This document shows, in pieces, positions 56,300 through 64,000 of a stretch of DNA of 64,000 bases. Position 1 is the stretch's first letter. The number at the start of each line of letters is the position of its first letter. The position numbers and the translations under genes are program-made. Under the pieces are notes generated by a model. The model did not search any database. It was not told where the DNA came from and saw nothing but the letters and a program-made list of their open reading frames with translations. Origin of the DNA: JAYPUG01 sp038117265 (GTDB lineage Bacteria > Pseudomonadota > Alphaproteobacteria > UBA6615); contig JAYOFO010000003.1 of the NCBI GenBank assembly GCA_038117265.1, positions 1 to 64,000 on the forward strand, written 5' to 3'.

Positions 56300-56794
56300 C
56301 TATTCGGCGTCTGCAAGGCACGCCGCGAACAGCGACAATGCCTCGGCGGCGAACCGCCACATGTTCTCGCCCCGGTCGTCGCGCCCGGTCTCCAGCGTGC
56401 GCACCCGCGACACCGGCCCCGACACGGCAACGCAGGTGTGGCCGGCATCGTCGCCGTAGCGGTTGCCCGACGGGCCGGCCGCGCCCGTCTCGGCGACGGC
56501 CCAAATCGTTCCCATGCGCGTGCGCACGGTCTCGGCCAGGAGCTGCGCGAAGGGCTCGCTGCTCGACCGGATGCCCGCGGCGTCCATGTCCGCCTGGGTG
56601 ATGCCGGCCAGGACTTCGCGCGACACGGTCGTGTAGGTAACGGCCCCGCCCACGAAATAGGCCGATGCGCCGGGAACGGCGAGCAGCTGGGCCGCGACGA
56701 GACCGCCCGCCGACGTTTCGGCGACGGCGACCGTCTGTTTCCGCGCCTTCAGGATTTCGGCGATGGCGGCGGTGTGTTCGACGAGTGACGTCAT
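56300..56794 (-). CDS. pncC: Nicotinamide-nucleotide amidase (CinA C-terminal type)
   Basis: 164 residues. It carries the CinA-C/PncC core: TVAVAETSAGGLVAAQLLAV, ASAYFVGGAVTYTTVSREVL and the loop WAVAETGAAGPSGNRYGDDA. PncC deamidates nicotinamide mononucleotide to nicotinate mononucleotide in NAD recycling. Its ATG overlaps the stop of the EamA gene by 4 bases (56791-56794), so translation is coupled. Confidence 0.9.
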   Translation of the reverse strand: MTSLVEHTAAIAEILKARKQTVAVAETSAGGLVAAQLLAVPGASAYFVGGAVTYTTVSREVLAGITQADMDAAGIRSSSEPFAQLLAETVRTRMGTIWAVAETGAAGPSGNRYGDDAGHTCVAVSGPVSRVRTLETGRDDRGENMWRFAAEALSLFAACLADAE

Positions 56795-57690
56795 TGGCTT
56801 TCCTCCCCGGCGCGCGCGCTTCGCCGCGCATCGGTCAACCGTACCGACAGAACCGCCGCGATGACCAGCCCCCCGCCGAGGATCTGGACGGGGCTCAGCG
56901 CCTCGCCCAGCGCCAGGAAGCCGAACAGCATGCTGGCCACGGGCTCGAGATTCATCGACAGCGAGGTCGGAACCGGACCGGCCAGCGACATGGCGATGAA
57001 GATCGTCACGATTGCGGCGGCATAGGCCATCGGGCCCAGGGCGAACGCCGTCCAGCCGGTTGCCGTGGACGGCAGCGCGAAGTCTCCCGCGGCCCAGGTG
57101 ATGACTGCGAAGATCGTCGTCGCCGAGACCATCATGTGGAGCGTCACGGGACGGGAATCGCCTTCGCCCACGACCCTGTTGTTCAGCACGATCACGGCGG
57201 TGATGCCGAGCGCGGCCATGGCGGCGAGCGCGACCCCGGCGAGCGACAGGTGCCCGCCCGTCACGTCGAGGGCGAGCGCCAGCCCGACGAAGGCGACAAC
57301 GAGCGCTGCGGCCGTCGCCCATGTCGGTTGTGCGCGGCCGGTGACCCACATGTAGACGCTGGTGAGCAGCGGGAAGGTGTAGAAGATCAGGATCGCGAGC
57401 GCGACGGGGATGAACTGGATCGAGCCAAGAACGCCATAGGAATAGAGCGCGAGGATCGCGCCGATCCCCAACGCCGCGAGGCGCCGGCGCAGCGGCAGGT
57501 GCAGGCTGCGGCGCGCGAGAAGAAGGATCGTCAGCACCAGAAGCGCGGCCAGCGCGGATCGCAGGGTCAGGTAGCTCAGCGGGTTGGTGCCGCCCGCATA
57601 GGCCACCTTCGCCGCGGTCGTGTTGAACGCGAAGCCGATGGCCGCGGCACTCGCGAGCGCGGCGGCGAAGAGGGTGGTCTGGCGCGACAT
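56791..57690 (-). CDS. EamA/DMT-family permease
   Basis: 299 residues, ten membrane helices in two EamA repeats: FNTTAAKVAYAGGTNPLSYL at the start, then GVLGSIQFIPVALAILIFYT. The second repeat has SMNLEPVASMLFGFLALGEA, the usual EamA helix 9-10 signature. The substrate is unknown. It is co-transcribed with pncC, so a link to nicotinamide metabolites is possible but unproven. Confidence 0.85.
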   Translation of the reverse strand: MSRQTTLFAAALASAAAIGFAFNTTAAKVAYAGGTNPLSYLTLRSALAALLVLTILLLARRSLHLPLRRRLAALGIGAILALYSYGVLGSIQFIPVALAILIFYTFPLLTSVYMWVTGRAQPTWATAAALVVAFVGLALALDVTGGHLSLAGVALAAMAALGITAVIVLNNRVVGEGDSRPVTLHMMVSATTIFAVITWAAGDFALPSTATGWTAFALGPMAYAAAIVTIFIAMSLAGPVPTSLSMNLEPVASMLFGFLALGEALSPVQILGGGLVIAAVLSVRLTDARRSARAGEESQ

Positions 57691-57786
57691 GGTGGGCGTT
57701 TCGGTGGACCTTGCTCGGACGATGGGCGAGATTGAACAAAACGGGCCGTGCACACAACAGGCGCGGAGAAGCTGGGGAGAGCGGGA

Positions 57787-59223
57787 ATGGCCGGGTTCGC
57801 CGAATACGAGGATTACGACGCCGTCGGGTTGGCCGAACTGGTCGCGCACGGCGATGTGAGCGCCGAAGAGGTACTGGAGGCCGCGATCGTGCGTTGCGAG
57901 GCGCGCAATCCGGCGCTGAACGCGGTGGTCATGGAGCTCTACGACCACGGGCGCGCGATGGCGGCCGGCGACCTGCCGAAGTGGCCGCTGGCCGGCGCGC
58001 CCTACCTGATCAAGGATCTCGGCGCGACTATCGCGGGCACCGTGACCACGGGCGGCAGCCGGTTCATGACGGATCTCGTCGCCGAGGCCGACAGCGAGAC
58101 CGTGAAACGGCTCAAGGCCGCCGGCATGGCGATCTTCGGCAAGACCAACACCTGCGAGTTCGGCATGTCGATCACCTGCGAGCCGCAACTCTACGGCCCG
58201 ACGCGCAACCCGTGGGACGATGCGGTGACGCCGGGCGGCTCGTCGGGCGGCGCGGCGTCGGCCGTGGCGGCGCGCATCGTGCCCGCGGCGCACGCCAGCG
58301 ACGGGTTCGGCTCGATCCGAGTTCCGGCCTCGTGCTGCGGGCTCGTCGGCATGAAGCCGACGCGGGGGCGCAACTCGTTCTCGCCGGGGCTGGGCGAGCG
58401 CATGGGCGGCATCGTCGCCGAGCACACCGTCTCGATCACCGTGCGCGACCATGCTGCGATCCTCGATGCGACGGCGGGTCCCGCACCGGGCGATCCGTAC
58501 TTCGCGCCGCCGCCGGCCCGGCCGTTCCTCGACGAGGCGCGGACCGATCCGGGTGCCCTGCGCATCGCCGTCAGCCATGGCGGGGCGACGGGCGCCAGGA
58601 CCGATAGCGAGCATGCCCGCGTGCTCGACGAGACGGTCGCCATCCTGGAAGGCCTCGGCCACACGGTGGTGCCGGCGGACCCGCCGATCTCGAACGACGA
58701 GATGCAGGAAATCTTCCGCACCCTGATGGCCTCGAACGCGGCCCAGATCATCCGCATGCACCCGACCAAGGGACGGCTTCCCGAGCCGGGCGAGGTCGAG
58801 CGGGTGGTCGCGGCGACGGCCGAGAAGGGCGTGTCCGTCACCGGCTACGACGTGTTCCTGGCCCAGGCGCGCATGCACGCCGCCGCGCGCCGGCTCGCGG
58901 CCTTCTTCGCGGACCACGACGTGCTGCTGACGCCGGGGCTGGGCCACATGCCGCCCAAGCTCGGCTGGCTCGACATGATGATGGACGATGCCGATGCATA
59001 CTGGGATCGGGTCGCGGCATTCTCGCCGTTCACCGTCTGGTTCAACCTGACCGGCAACCCGGCGATCAGCCTGCCGGTCGGCGCGACCGCGGAGGGCTTT
59101 CCGGTGTCGGTGCAGGCGGTGGGACGCTTCGCCGACGAGGCGACCCTGTTCCGGCTGTCCGCCCAGCTCGAGGCGGCCATGCCGTGGCGCGGGCGCGTGC
59201 CGCCGGGCCTGCCGCCGGTCTAG
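57787..59223 (+). CDS. Amidase-signature family protein, copy A
   Basis: 478 residues. The Ser-cisSer-Lys triad is seen: Lys in GAPYLIKDLGATIAGT, the cis-Ser region in TPGGSSGGAASAVAARI and the nucleophile Ser in SDGFGSIRVPASCCGLVG. Typical substrates are aliphatic or aryl amides. It is divergent from the EamA gene and convergent with copy B, whose stop overlaps at CTAG. It is less similar to copies B and C than they are to each other. Confidence 0.9.
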   Translation: MAGFAEYEDYDAVGLAELVAHGDVSAEEVLEAAIVRCEARNPALNAVVMELYDHGRAMAAGDLPKWPLAGAPYLIKDLGATIAGTVTTGGSRFMTDLVAEADSETVKRLKAAGMAIFGKTNTCEFGMSITCEPQLYGPTRNPWDDAVTPGGSSGGAASAVAARIVPAAHASDGFGSIRVPASCCGLVGMKPTRGRNSFSPGLGERMGGIVAEHTVSITVRDHAAILDATAGPAPGDPYFAPPPARPFLDEARTDPGALRIAVSHGGATGARTDSEHARVLDETVAILEGLGHTVVPADPPISNDEMQEIFRTLMASNAAQIIRMHPTKGRLPEPGEVERVVAATAEKGVSVTGYDVFLAQARMHAAARRLAAFFADHDVLLTPGLGHMPPKLGWLDMMMDDADAYWDRVAAFSPFTVWFNLTGNPAISLPVGATAEGFPVSVQAVGRFADEATLFRLSAQLEAAMPWRGRVPPGLPPV

Positions 59224-60632
59224 GCGTAGCCCGGCGCGGCCGCGAACGGCCGAACCTTCTCGAACGCGCGCGCCGCACGCAGGACCAGCGCGTCCTCCCA
59301 GTGCCGGCCGACGAGCTGGAAGGCGACCGGCAACCCTTCGTCGCCCAGCCCGCACGGTACCGAGCAGGCGGGCTGCTTGGTCAGGTTGAACGGGTAGGTG
59401 AAGGGGCACCATTCGACCCATTCGTGCATGCCGCGGTCGGGTGGCACGTTCGTGCCCACCGGGATCGCCTGCAGCGGCATCTGCGGGGTCAGCAACAGGT
59501 CGTAGTCCGCATGGAAGCGCGCCATCCGGTTCGCCAGTTCGACCCGCCCGGCATAGGCGCCGATCAGCTCGCTGGCCTTCAGCGCATCGCCGTCCCCGGC
59601 GATGGCGAGCAGACCCGGGTCCATCAGTTCGCGCTTGTCGGCGGGGGTCTGGTCGACCAGCCACGCGACCGCGGCGGCCCAGATCGCCTCGATGATCGGG
59701 CGGGGCGGCGGGATGTCCGGGTCGGCCTCCTCGACGATGGCGCCGAGGTCGGCGAGCACCCTGGCCGCGTCGGCCAACGCCGCCGCGACATCGTCGTCGG
59801 CCCAGCCGTTTCCGCCCAGGGTCGGGCTGTAGGCGATCCGCACGCCCTCGATGCCCGCGTCGAGCGCGTTCAGGTAGTTCTCGGCCTGGGCGCTCGCCGG
59901 GGCCGCGTTCGGGTCGCGCGGGTCGGGCTTCGCCAGCACGTTCAGCATCATCGCCGCATCGGTGACCGTGCGGGTGATCGGCCCCATGTTGGCCAGGCTG
60001 CCGATATGGCCGGGTAGGGGATAGTTCGGCACCAGGCCGAAGGTCGGCTTGTGGCCGAACACGCCCGCGAAGGCCGCGGGGATGCGGATCGAGCCCGCCG
60101 CATCGGAGCCCTGGTGCAGCGGGCCCAGGAAGGCCGCCGCCGCCGCCGAGGCGCCGCCCGAAGAGCCGCCCGGCGTGCGTTCCGGGTTCCACGGGTTGCG
60201 CGTGATGCCCGTCAGCGGGCTGTCGGTGACGCCCTTCCAGCCGAACTCCGGCGTCGTCGTCTTGCCCGTCAGGACCGCGCCGGCCTCGCGCAGGCGCGCC
60301 GTCGCCGGCGCGTCCTCGTCCCACGGACCGTCCGGGTTCGACGTGCGCGAGCCGCGCAGGGTCGGCCAGCCCCTGGTCAGGGTCAGATCCTTGATCGAGG
60401 TCGGAACGCCGTCGAGCGCCGACAGGGGTTCACCGGCCTGCCAGCGCGCCTCGGATTCCGCCGCACTCGCGAGCGCGGCGTCTGGGTCGATCAAGCAGAA
60501 GCAGTTGAGCGCGGGGTTGTGCGCCTCGATCCGGTCGAGCACGGCCTGGGTCGCCTCGACCGGCGAGGCCTCGCCCTTGCCGTACAAATCGCTCAGATCG
60601 GCGGCGCTCAGCGCGGCGAGTTCCTTGGCCAT
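59220..60632 (-). CDS. Amidase-signature family protein, copy B
   Basis: 470 residues. The triad is in GVPTSIKDLTLTRGW (Lys), RTPGGSSGGASAAAAA (cis-Ser) and GSDAAGSIRIPAAFAG (Ser). Long stretches match copy C, such as GWKGVTDSPLTG-x-TRNPWNP. It starts 20 bp after copy C ends, so both are in one transcript. The substrate is unknown. Confidence 0.93.
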   Translation of the reverse strand: MAKELAALSAADLSDLYGKGEASPVEATQAVLDRIEAHNPALNCFCLIDPDAALASAAESEARWQAGEPLSALDGVPTSIKDLTLTRGWPTLRGSRTSNPDGPWDEDAPATARLREAGAVLTGKTTTPEFGWKGVTDSPLTGITRNPWNPERTPGGSSGGASAAAAAFLGPLHQGSDAAGSIRIPAAFAGVFGHKPTFGLVPNYPLPGHIGSLANMGPITRTVTDAAMMLNVLAKPDPRDPNAAPASAQAENYLNALDAGIEGVRIAYSPTLGGNGWADDDVAAALADAARVLADLGAIVEEADPDIPPPRPIIEAIWAAAVAWLVDQTPADKRELMDPGLLAIAGDGDALKASELIGAYAGRVELANRMARFHADYDLLLTPQMPLQAIPVGTNVPPDRGMHEWVEWCPFTYPFNLTKQPACSVPCGLGDEGLPVAFQLVGRHWEDALVLRAARAFEKVRPFAAAPGYA

Positions 60633-60652
60633 GGCGTTCTCCGTGTCGGTGG

Positions 60653-62062
60653 CTAGGCGTAGCCGGGCGGGGCCGCGAACGGCCGCACGCGTTCGTAGGC
60701 GCGCGCGGCGCGCAGCACGGTCGTCTCGTCCCAGTGCCGGCTGACCAGCTGAAACGCGACCGGCATGCCCTCGTCGCCGAGCCCGCAGGGCACCGACGCG
60801 GCGGGCTGTTTGGTCATGTTGAACGGGTAGGTGAAGGGCGACCATTCGGCCCATTCGCCGCTGTCCTGGCCCGGCGCGCGGTACTCGCCCGCGGCGAAGG
60901 CCTCCAGCGGCATGGTCGGGGTGATCATCAGATCGTAGTCGGCCATGAAGATCGACAGCGCCGTCCCCAGCTCGCCGACGCCGGCATAGGCGCCGATCAA
61001 GTCCATCGCGTCGAACCGCGCGCCGTACGCGGCGATGGCCGCCAGGCCGGGATCGACGACCGCGCGCTGTTCTTCGGTCATCTGTTCGAGGATCCAGCGG
61101 TCGGCGGTCGACCAGATGACGTCGATCAGGTGCCGGTAGTCGGGCAATTCGGGTTCGGCCTCGACCACCTCGGCGCCGAGTTCGCGATAGACCTCGACCG
61201 CCGCATCGACGGCGGCGCGCACGTCGTCGTCGGCCCAGCCGTATCCCCCAAGGGTCGGTGCGTAGGCGATCTTCTTGCCCTTCACGCCGTCCTCGATGCC
61301 CGCGCGCCAATCGCGCCCCTGCACCGGTGCGATGGCGTAGTCGCGCGGGTCGGGCCGGTCGGAGAACACCGTCAGCAGAAGGGCGGCATCGGCGACCGTG
61401 CGCGCGATCGGGCCGAAATTCGCCATGTCGCCGATGTGCGGTGCGCGCGGATAATTGGGCACCAGCCCGAACGTCGCCTTGATGCCGAACACGCCCGCGA
61501 ACGCCGCGGGAATGCGGATCGAACCCGCGCCGTCCGAGGCCTGGTGCAGCGGACCCATGAAGGCCGCGCACGCCGCCGAGGCGCCGCCCGAAGAGCCGCC
61601 GGGCGTGCGTTCCGGGTTCCACGGGTTGCGCGTGACGCCGGTCAGCGGGCTGTCGGTCACGCCCTTCCAGCCGAATTCGGGCGTGGCCGTCTTGCCGGTC
61701 AGCACCGCATTGTGGCGGCGCAGCGCACCGACGACCGGCGCGTCGAGATCCTGGAGCGCGTCGGGGTTCGAGGTGCGCGAGCCGCGCATCGTCGGCCAGC
61801 CGGCCGTCGGCGTCAGGTCCTTGATCGAGACCGGGATGCCGTCGATCAGGCCTTCGGGTTTTCCCTTGGCCCAGCGCGCCTCCGAAGCTTTCGCCAGATC
61901 GCGGGTGGTGTCGGGGTCGAGATGGATGAAGGCGTTCAGCGTGCCGTTGTGCCGCTCGATCTGGTCCAGCACCGCGTCGGCGACCTCCACCGGCGACGCC
62001 TGCTTGCTGGCATAGAGGTCGAGGAGTTCGCCCGCCGTGGCGCGGATCAGGTCGTTGGTCAT
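60653..62062 (-). CDS. Amidase-signature family protein, copy C
   Basis: 469 residues, close paralogue of copy B: DGIPVSIKDLTPTAGW, RTPGGSSGGASAACAAF and SDGAGSIRIPAAFAGVFG. It lies between copy B and the class III aminotransferase gene (13 bp upstream in transcription order), so the aminotransferase, copy C and copy B form one operon on the minus strand. Confidence 0.93.
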   Translation of the reverse strand: MTNDLIRATAGELLDLYASKQASPVEVADAVLDQIERHNGTLNAFIHLDPDTTRDLAKASEARWAKGKPEGLIDGIPVSIKDLTPTAGWPTMRGSRTSNPDALQDLDAPVVGALRRHNAVLTGKTATPEFGWKGVTDSPLTGVTRNPWNPERTPGGSSGGASAACAAFMGPLHQASDGAGSIRIPAAFAGVFGIKATFGLVPNYPRAPHIGDMANFGPIARTVADAALLLTVFSDRPDPRDYAIAPVQGRDWRAGIEDGVKGKKIAYAPTLGGYGWADDDVRAAVDAAVEVYRELGAEVVEAEPELPDYRHLIDVIWSTADRWILEQMTEEQRAVVDPGLAAIAAYGARFDAMDLIGAYAGVGELGTALSIFMADYDLMITPTMPLEAFAAGEYRAPGQDSGEWAEWSPFTYPFNMTKQPAASVPCGLGDEGMPVAFQLVSRHWDETTVLRAARAYERVRPFAAPPGYA

Positions 62063-62075
62063 GGCATCCTGGGGA

Positions 62076-63476
62076 TCATGTTGCGGCCAGGCCGCGCTCG
62101 CGCACCATCTCGAGCGTGTCGTCCAGCGCCAGGCGGAACCGCGCGATCATCTCGGCGATTTCCTCCGCCGTGATGATCAGCGGCGGGCAGAACGAGATGG
62201 TGTCGCCGATCGCGCGCACGATCAGGCCGTGGTCCTCGGCGCGCTGGTTGCAGAAGGGGCCGACGCCGTCGGCGGGGTCGAAGGCCGGGCCGCGCGCCTT
62301 GTCGCGCACCAGCTCGACGCCGGCGACCAGGCCCTTGCCGCGCACCTCGCCGACCAGCGGGTGGTCGAGCAGCGCGCGCAGCCCGCCCTGGAAGTGCGGC
62401 TCCATCGCCCGCACATGGCCGACGATGTCGTCGTCCTCGTAGATGCGCAGCGCCTCGCGCGCGACGGCGGCCGAGACCGGGTGACCGGAATAGGTGAAGC
62501 TGAGGCCGAAGACGCCGACCCGGTCGCTTTCGGCGGCAATGGCGTCGAACACGCGGGCGTTCACCATCAGCGCCGAGATTGGCAGATAGGCGCTCGACAG
62601 GCCCTTGGCGCAGACCAGCATGTCGGGCTCGAGCCCCATGGTCGTGGTGCCGAACATGTTGCCGGTGCGCCCGAACCCCGTGATCACCTCGTCCGACACC
62701 AGCAGCACGTCGTGCTTGCGCAGGACGGCCTGCACCTTGGCGTAATAGGTCGGCGGCGGCACGATGACGCCGCCCGAGCCCATGATCGGCTCGGTGAAGA
62801 ACGCGCCGACCGTGTCCGGCCCCTCGGCCTCGATCAGCGAATCGAGTTCGTCGGCGAGCCGCGTCGCGAAATCCTCTTCGCTCTCGCCGGGCTCGGCGTT
62901 GCGGTAATGGTGCGGCGCGGTGACGTGGAGGAAGCCGTCGAGCGGCAGGCCGAACGACGCGTGGTTGTAGTACATGCCCGAGAGGCTGGCCGACGCGATG
63001 GTATTGCCGTGGTAGGCGCGCTGGTGGGCGATGATCTTGCGCTTCTCGGGCTTGCCCACGGCCGCCCAGTAGTACCAGACGATCCGCGCGGCGCTGTCGT
63101 TGCCTTCCGAGCCCGAATTGGCGAACCAGATCTTCGACATCGGCACCGGCGCGATCTCGAGCAGCTTCTCCGCCAGCTCGATAACCGGCGAATGGCTCTT
63201 GTGGTTCGTCAGGTGATAGTAGGGCAGGCGCGCCATCTGCGCGGCCGCGGCGTCGACCAGGCGCTGCTGGCCGTAGCCGAGCGAGAGGCACCACAGCCCC
63301 GACATACCCTCGATGTAGCGCTTGCCGTGGATGTCGGTGACCCAGACGCCCTCGCCATGCTCGATCACCACCGGCCCCTTCTCGAGATGGGCCTTGAGGT
63401 TGGTCAGCGGATGGATGACCGACGCGGCGTCGCGCGCCTCGGGCGAGTTCGGTCGCGGGGCTGTGTCGTCCGGCAT
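62076..63476 (-). CDS. Class III (omega) aminotransferase
   Basis: 466 residues, PLP-dependent. IWFANSGSEGNDSAARIVWY and HQRAYHGNTIASASLSG surround the cofactor phosphate site, LLVSDEVITGFGRTG gives the Asp that contacts the ring nitrogen and DMLVCAKGLSSAYLPIS the Schiff-base Lys. It probably transfers an amino group from a primary amine or beta-amino acid to pyruvate. Upstream lies a hydroxyacid dehydrogenase gene 18 bp away and downstream two amidases, suggesting amide-to-amine-to-keto processing. Confidence 0.93.
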   Translation of the reverse strand: MPDDTAPRPNSPEARDAASVIHPLTNLKAHLEKGPVVIEHGEGVWVTDIHGKRYIEGMSGLWCLSLGYGQQRLVDAAAAQMARLPYYHLTNHKSHSPVIELAEKLLEIAPVPMSKIWFANSGSEGNDSAARIVWYYWAAVGKPEKRKIIAHQRAYHGNTIASASLSGMYYNHASFGLPLDGFLHVTAPHHYRNAEPGESEEDFATRLADELDSLIEAEGPDTVGAFFTEPIMGSGGVIVPPPTYYAKVQAVLRKHDVLLVSDEVITGFGRTGNMFGTTTMGLEPDMLVCAKGLSSAYLPISALMVNARVFDAIAAESDRVGVFGLSFTYSGHPVSAAVAREALRIYEDDDIVGHVRAMEPHFQGGLRALLDHPLVGEVRGKGLVAGVELVRDKARGPAFDPADGVGPFCNQRAEDHGLIVRAIGDTISFCPPLIITAEEIAEMIARFRLALDDTLEMVRERGLAAT

Positions 63477-63494
63477 GGTAGTCTCCCCGTGCGG

Positions 63495-64000
63495 CTACTC
63501 GGCCGCGTCCTGCAGGCCGTCCGAGACCTCGACATTCTCGGGCGCGATCTCGTAGCCCGCGGCGGCGGCCTGCATCTTGATGAGCGCGGCGAAGTCGTCC
63601 TCGCCATGACCCAGCCCGATCAGCGCCTGCACCATCTCGCGGGTCAGGTTGGTGATCGGCATCGGCACCTCGAGCGCGCGGGCCTCGGCCAGCGCCAGGT
63701 CGAGGTCCTTGCGCAGCATCTTCGAGGTGTGGGTCGCGGTGTAGTCGAGGTTCACCAGGGCGGGCGCCTTGTAGTTGGTGAAGATCGAGGCCATCGCGCT
63801 CTTGTTGAAGTAGTTGAGGAAGTCGGCGCGCTTGATGCCGCCCTTCTCGCAGAGCACCGTGATCTCGGCCAGGCACTGGGCGACGACGCCGAGCATGACG
63901 TTGTGGGCCAGCTTGGCCAGCCGCGAGGAATCGCCCTCGCCGATATAGGTCTCGGCGCGGCCGAGCTCGGCGATGTAGGGGCGCGCGGTCTCGTAGGCCT
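63495..64000 (-). CDS. Beta-hydroxyacid dehydrogenase, C-terminal part (cut by window end)
   Basis: NAD(P)-dependent dehydrogenase of the 3-hydroxyisobutyrate/tartronate semialdehyde family. Only about 168 C-terminal residues are inside. The catalytic Lys region is SSRLAKLAHNVMLGVVAQ, followed by EITVLCEKGGIKRADFLNYF and TSKMLRKDLDLALAEARALE. The upstream NAD-binding domain lies beyond the right edge. It heads the aminotransferase/amidase transcript. Confidence 0.88.
   Translation of the reverse strand, partial: AYETARPYIAELGRAETYIGEGDSSRLAKLAHNVMLGVVAQCLAEITVLCEKGGIKRADFLNYFNKSAMASIFTNYKAPALVNLDYTATHTSKMLRKDLDLALAEARALEVPMPITNLTREMVQALIGLGHGEDDFAALIKMQAAAAGYEIAPENVEVSDGLQDAAE

Noticed and set aside
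56791..60324. Very long open frame on the minus strand (over 1100 codons)
   Set aside because: It is the EamA gene frame extended through the antisense of amidase A and part of amidase B. Only the EamA part has protein-like motifs; the rest is Arg-rich GC-skew shadow.

Overview
The window is 64 kb of high-GC DNA from an alphaproteobacterium, probably a Rhodospirillales-like or uncultured lineage. The placement rests on a DUF1476 gene (the zeta inhibitor of F1-ATPase in alphaproteobacteria), a DUF1491 gene, the grxD-bolA-purL-purQ-purS-purC block next to purB, a class II DAHP synthase and the map-sfsA pair. TAG is the commonest stop codon. Genus and species cannot be read from the sequence.

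Left edge (1-2000): two different IS5-family transposase 3' ends, one carrying a candidate -1 frameshift site, are separated by a run of ten N. A lower-GC segment with one small secreted protein then runs up to the 3' end of a tRNA-Val(CAC) gene. From 2 to 28 kb most genes are housekeeping: glmU-glmS, three tandem TSUP permeases, glutathione reductase, class II DAHP synthase, nicotinate phosphoribosyltransferase, glutamine-dependent NAD synthetase, cysS, citramalate synthase, an LLM flavin oxidoreductase, an OsmC protein, TrmJ and rpsD.

The most interesting locus is 28.1-29.4 kb. Two tandem, divergent thioredoxin-fold redoxins with signal peptides each have one in-frame TGA exactly where the first Cys of a W-C-P-x-C motif belongs. 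Each TGA is followed, after exactly 20 nt, by the GGTC loop of a perfect 6-bp hairpin. These are very probably Sec-containing U-x-x-C redoxins with bacterial SECIS elements; no sel genes lie in the window. A DUF3179 gene (22.7-23.7 kb) also has an in-frame TGA with a weaker hairpin, but it carries a TAG as well.

From 30 to 36 kb come a VOC protein, a RarD-like permease, grxD, bolA and the purLQSC operon. From 36 to 45.5 kb lies an accessory catabolic block (cupins, SDRs, two tandem quinone-oxidoreductase-like genes, a LysR regulator divergent from an alpha/beta hydrolase and an enoyl-CoA hydratase gene, a VOC protein). It appears to have split purC from DUF1476 and purB. From 45.6 to 53.3 kb are DUF1476, purB, map, sfsA, a CinA-N-type protein and an acyl-CoA dehydrogenase. 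From 53.4 kb on are a broken and an intact tRNA-Leu(TAA), an amidohydrolase, an OmpA-like lipoprotein, pncC, an EamA permease, three amidases, a class III aminotransferase and a beta-hydroxyacid dehydrogenase cut by the window end.

Five genes are disrupted relative to one continuous reading frame: three TAG, one TAA and one single-base deletion, with one of the TAG genes also holding the TGA noted above. This is many for one window, so sequence error, DNA damage and real decay all have to be considered. The two redoxin TGAs differ because they hit the same catalytic position in two paralogues and carry the same downstream hairpin.
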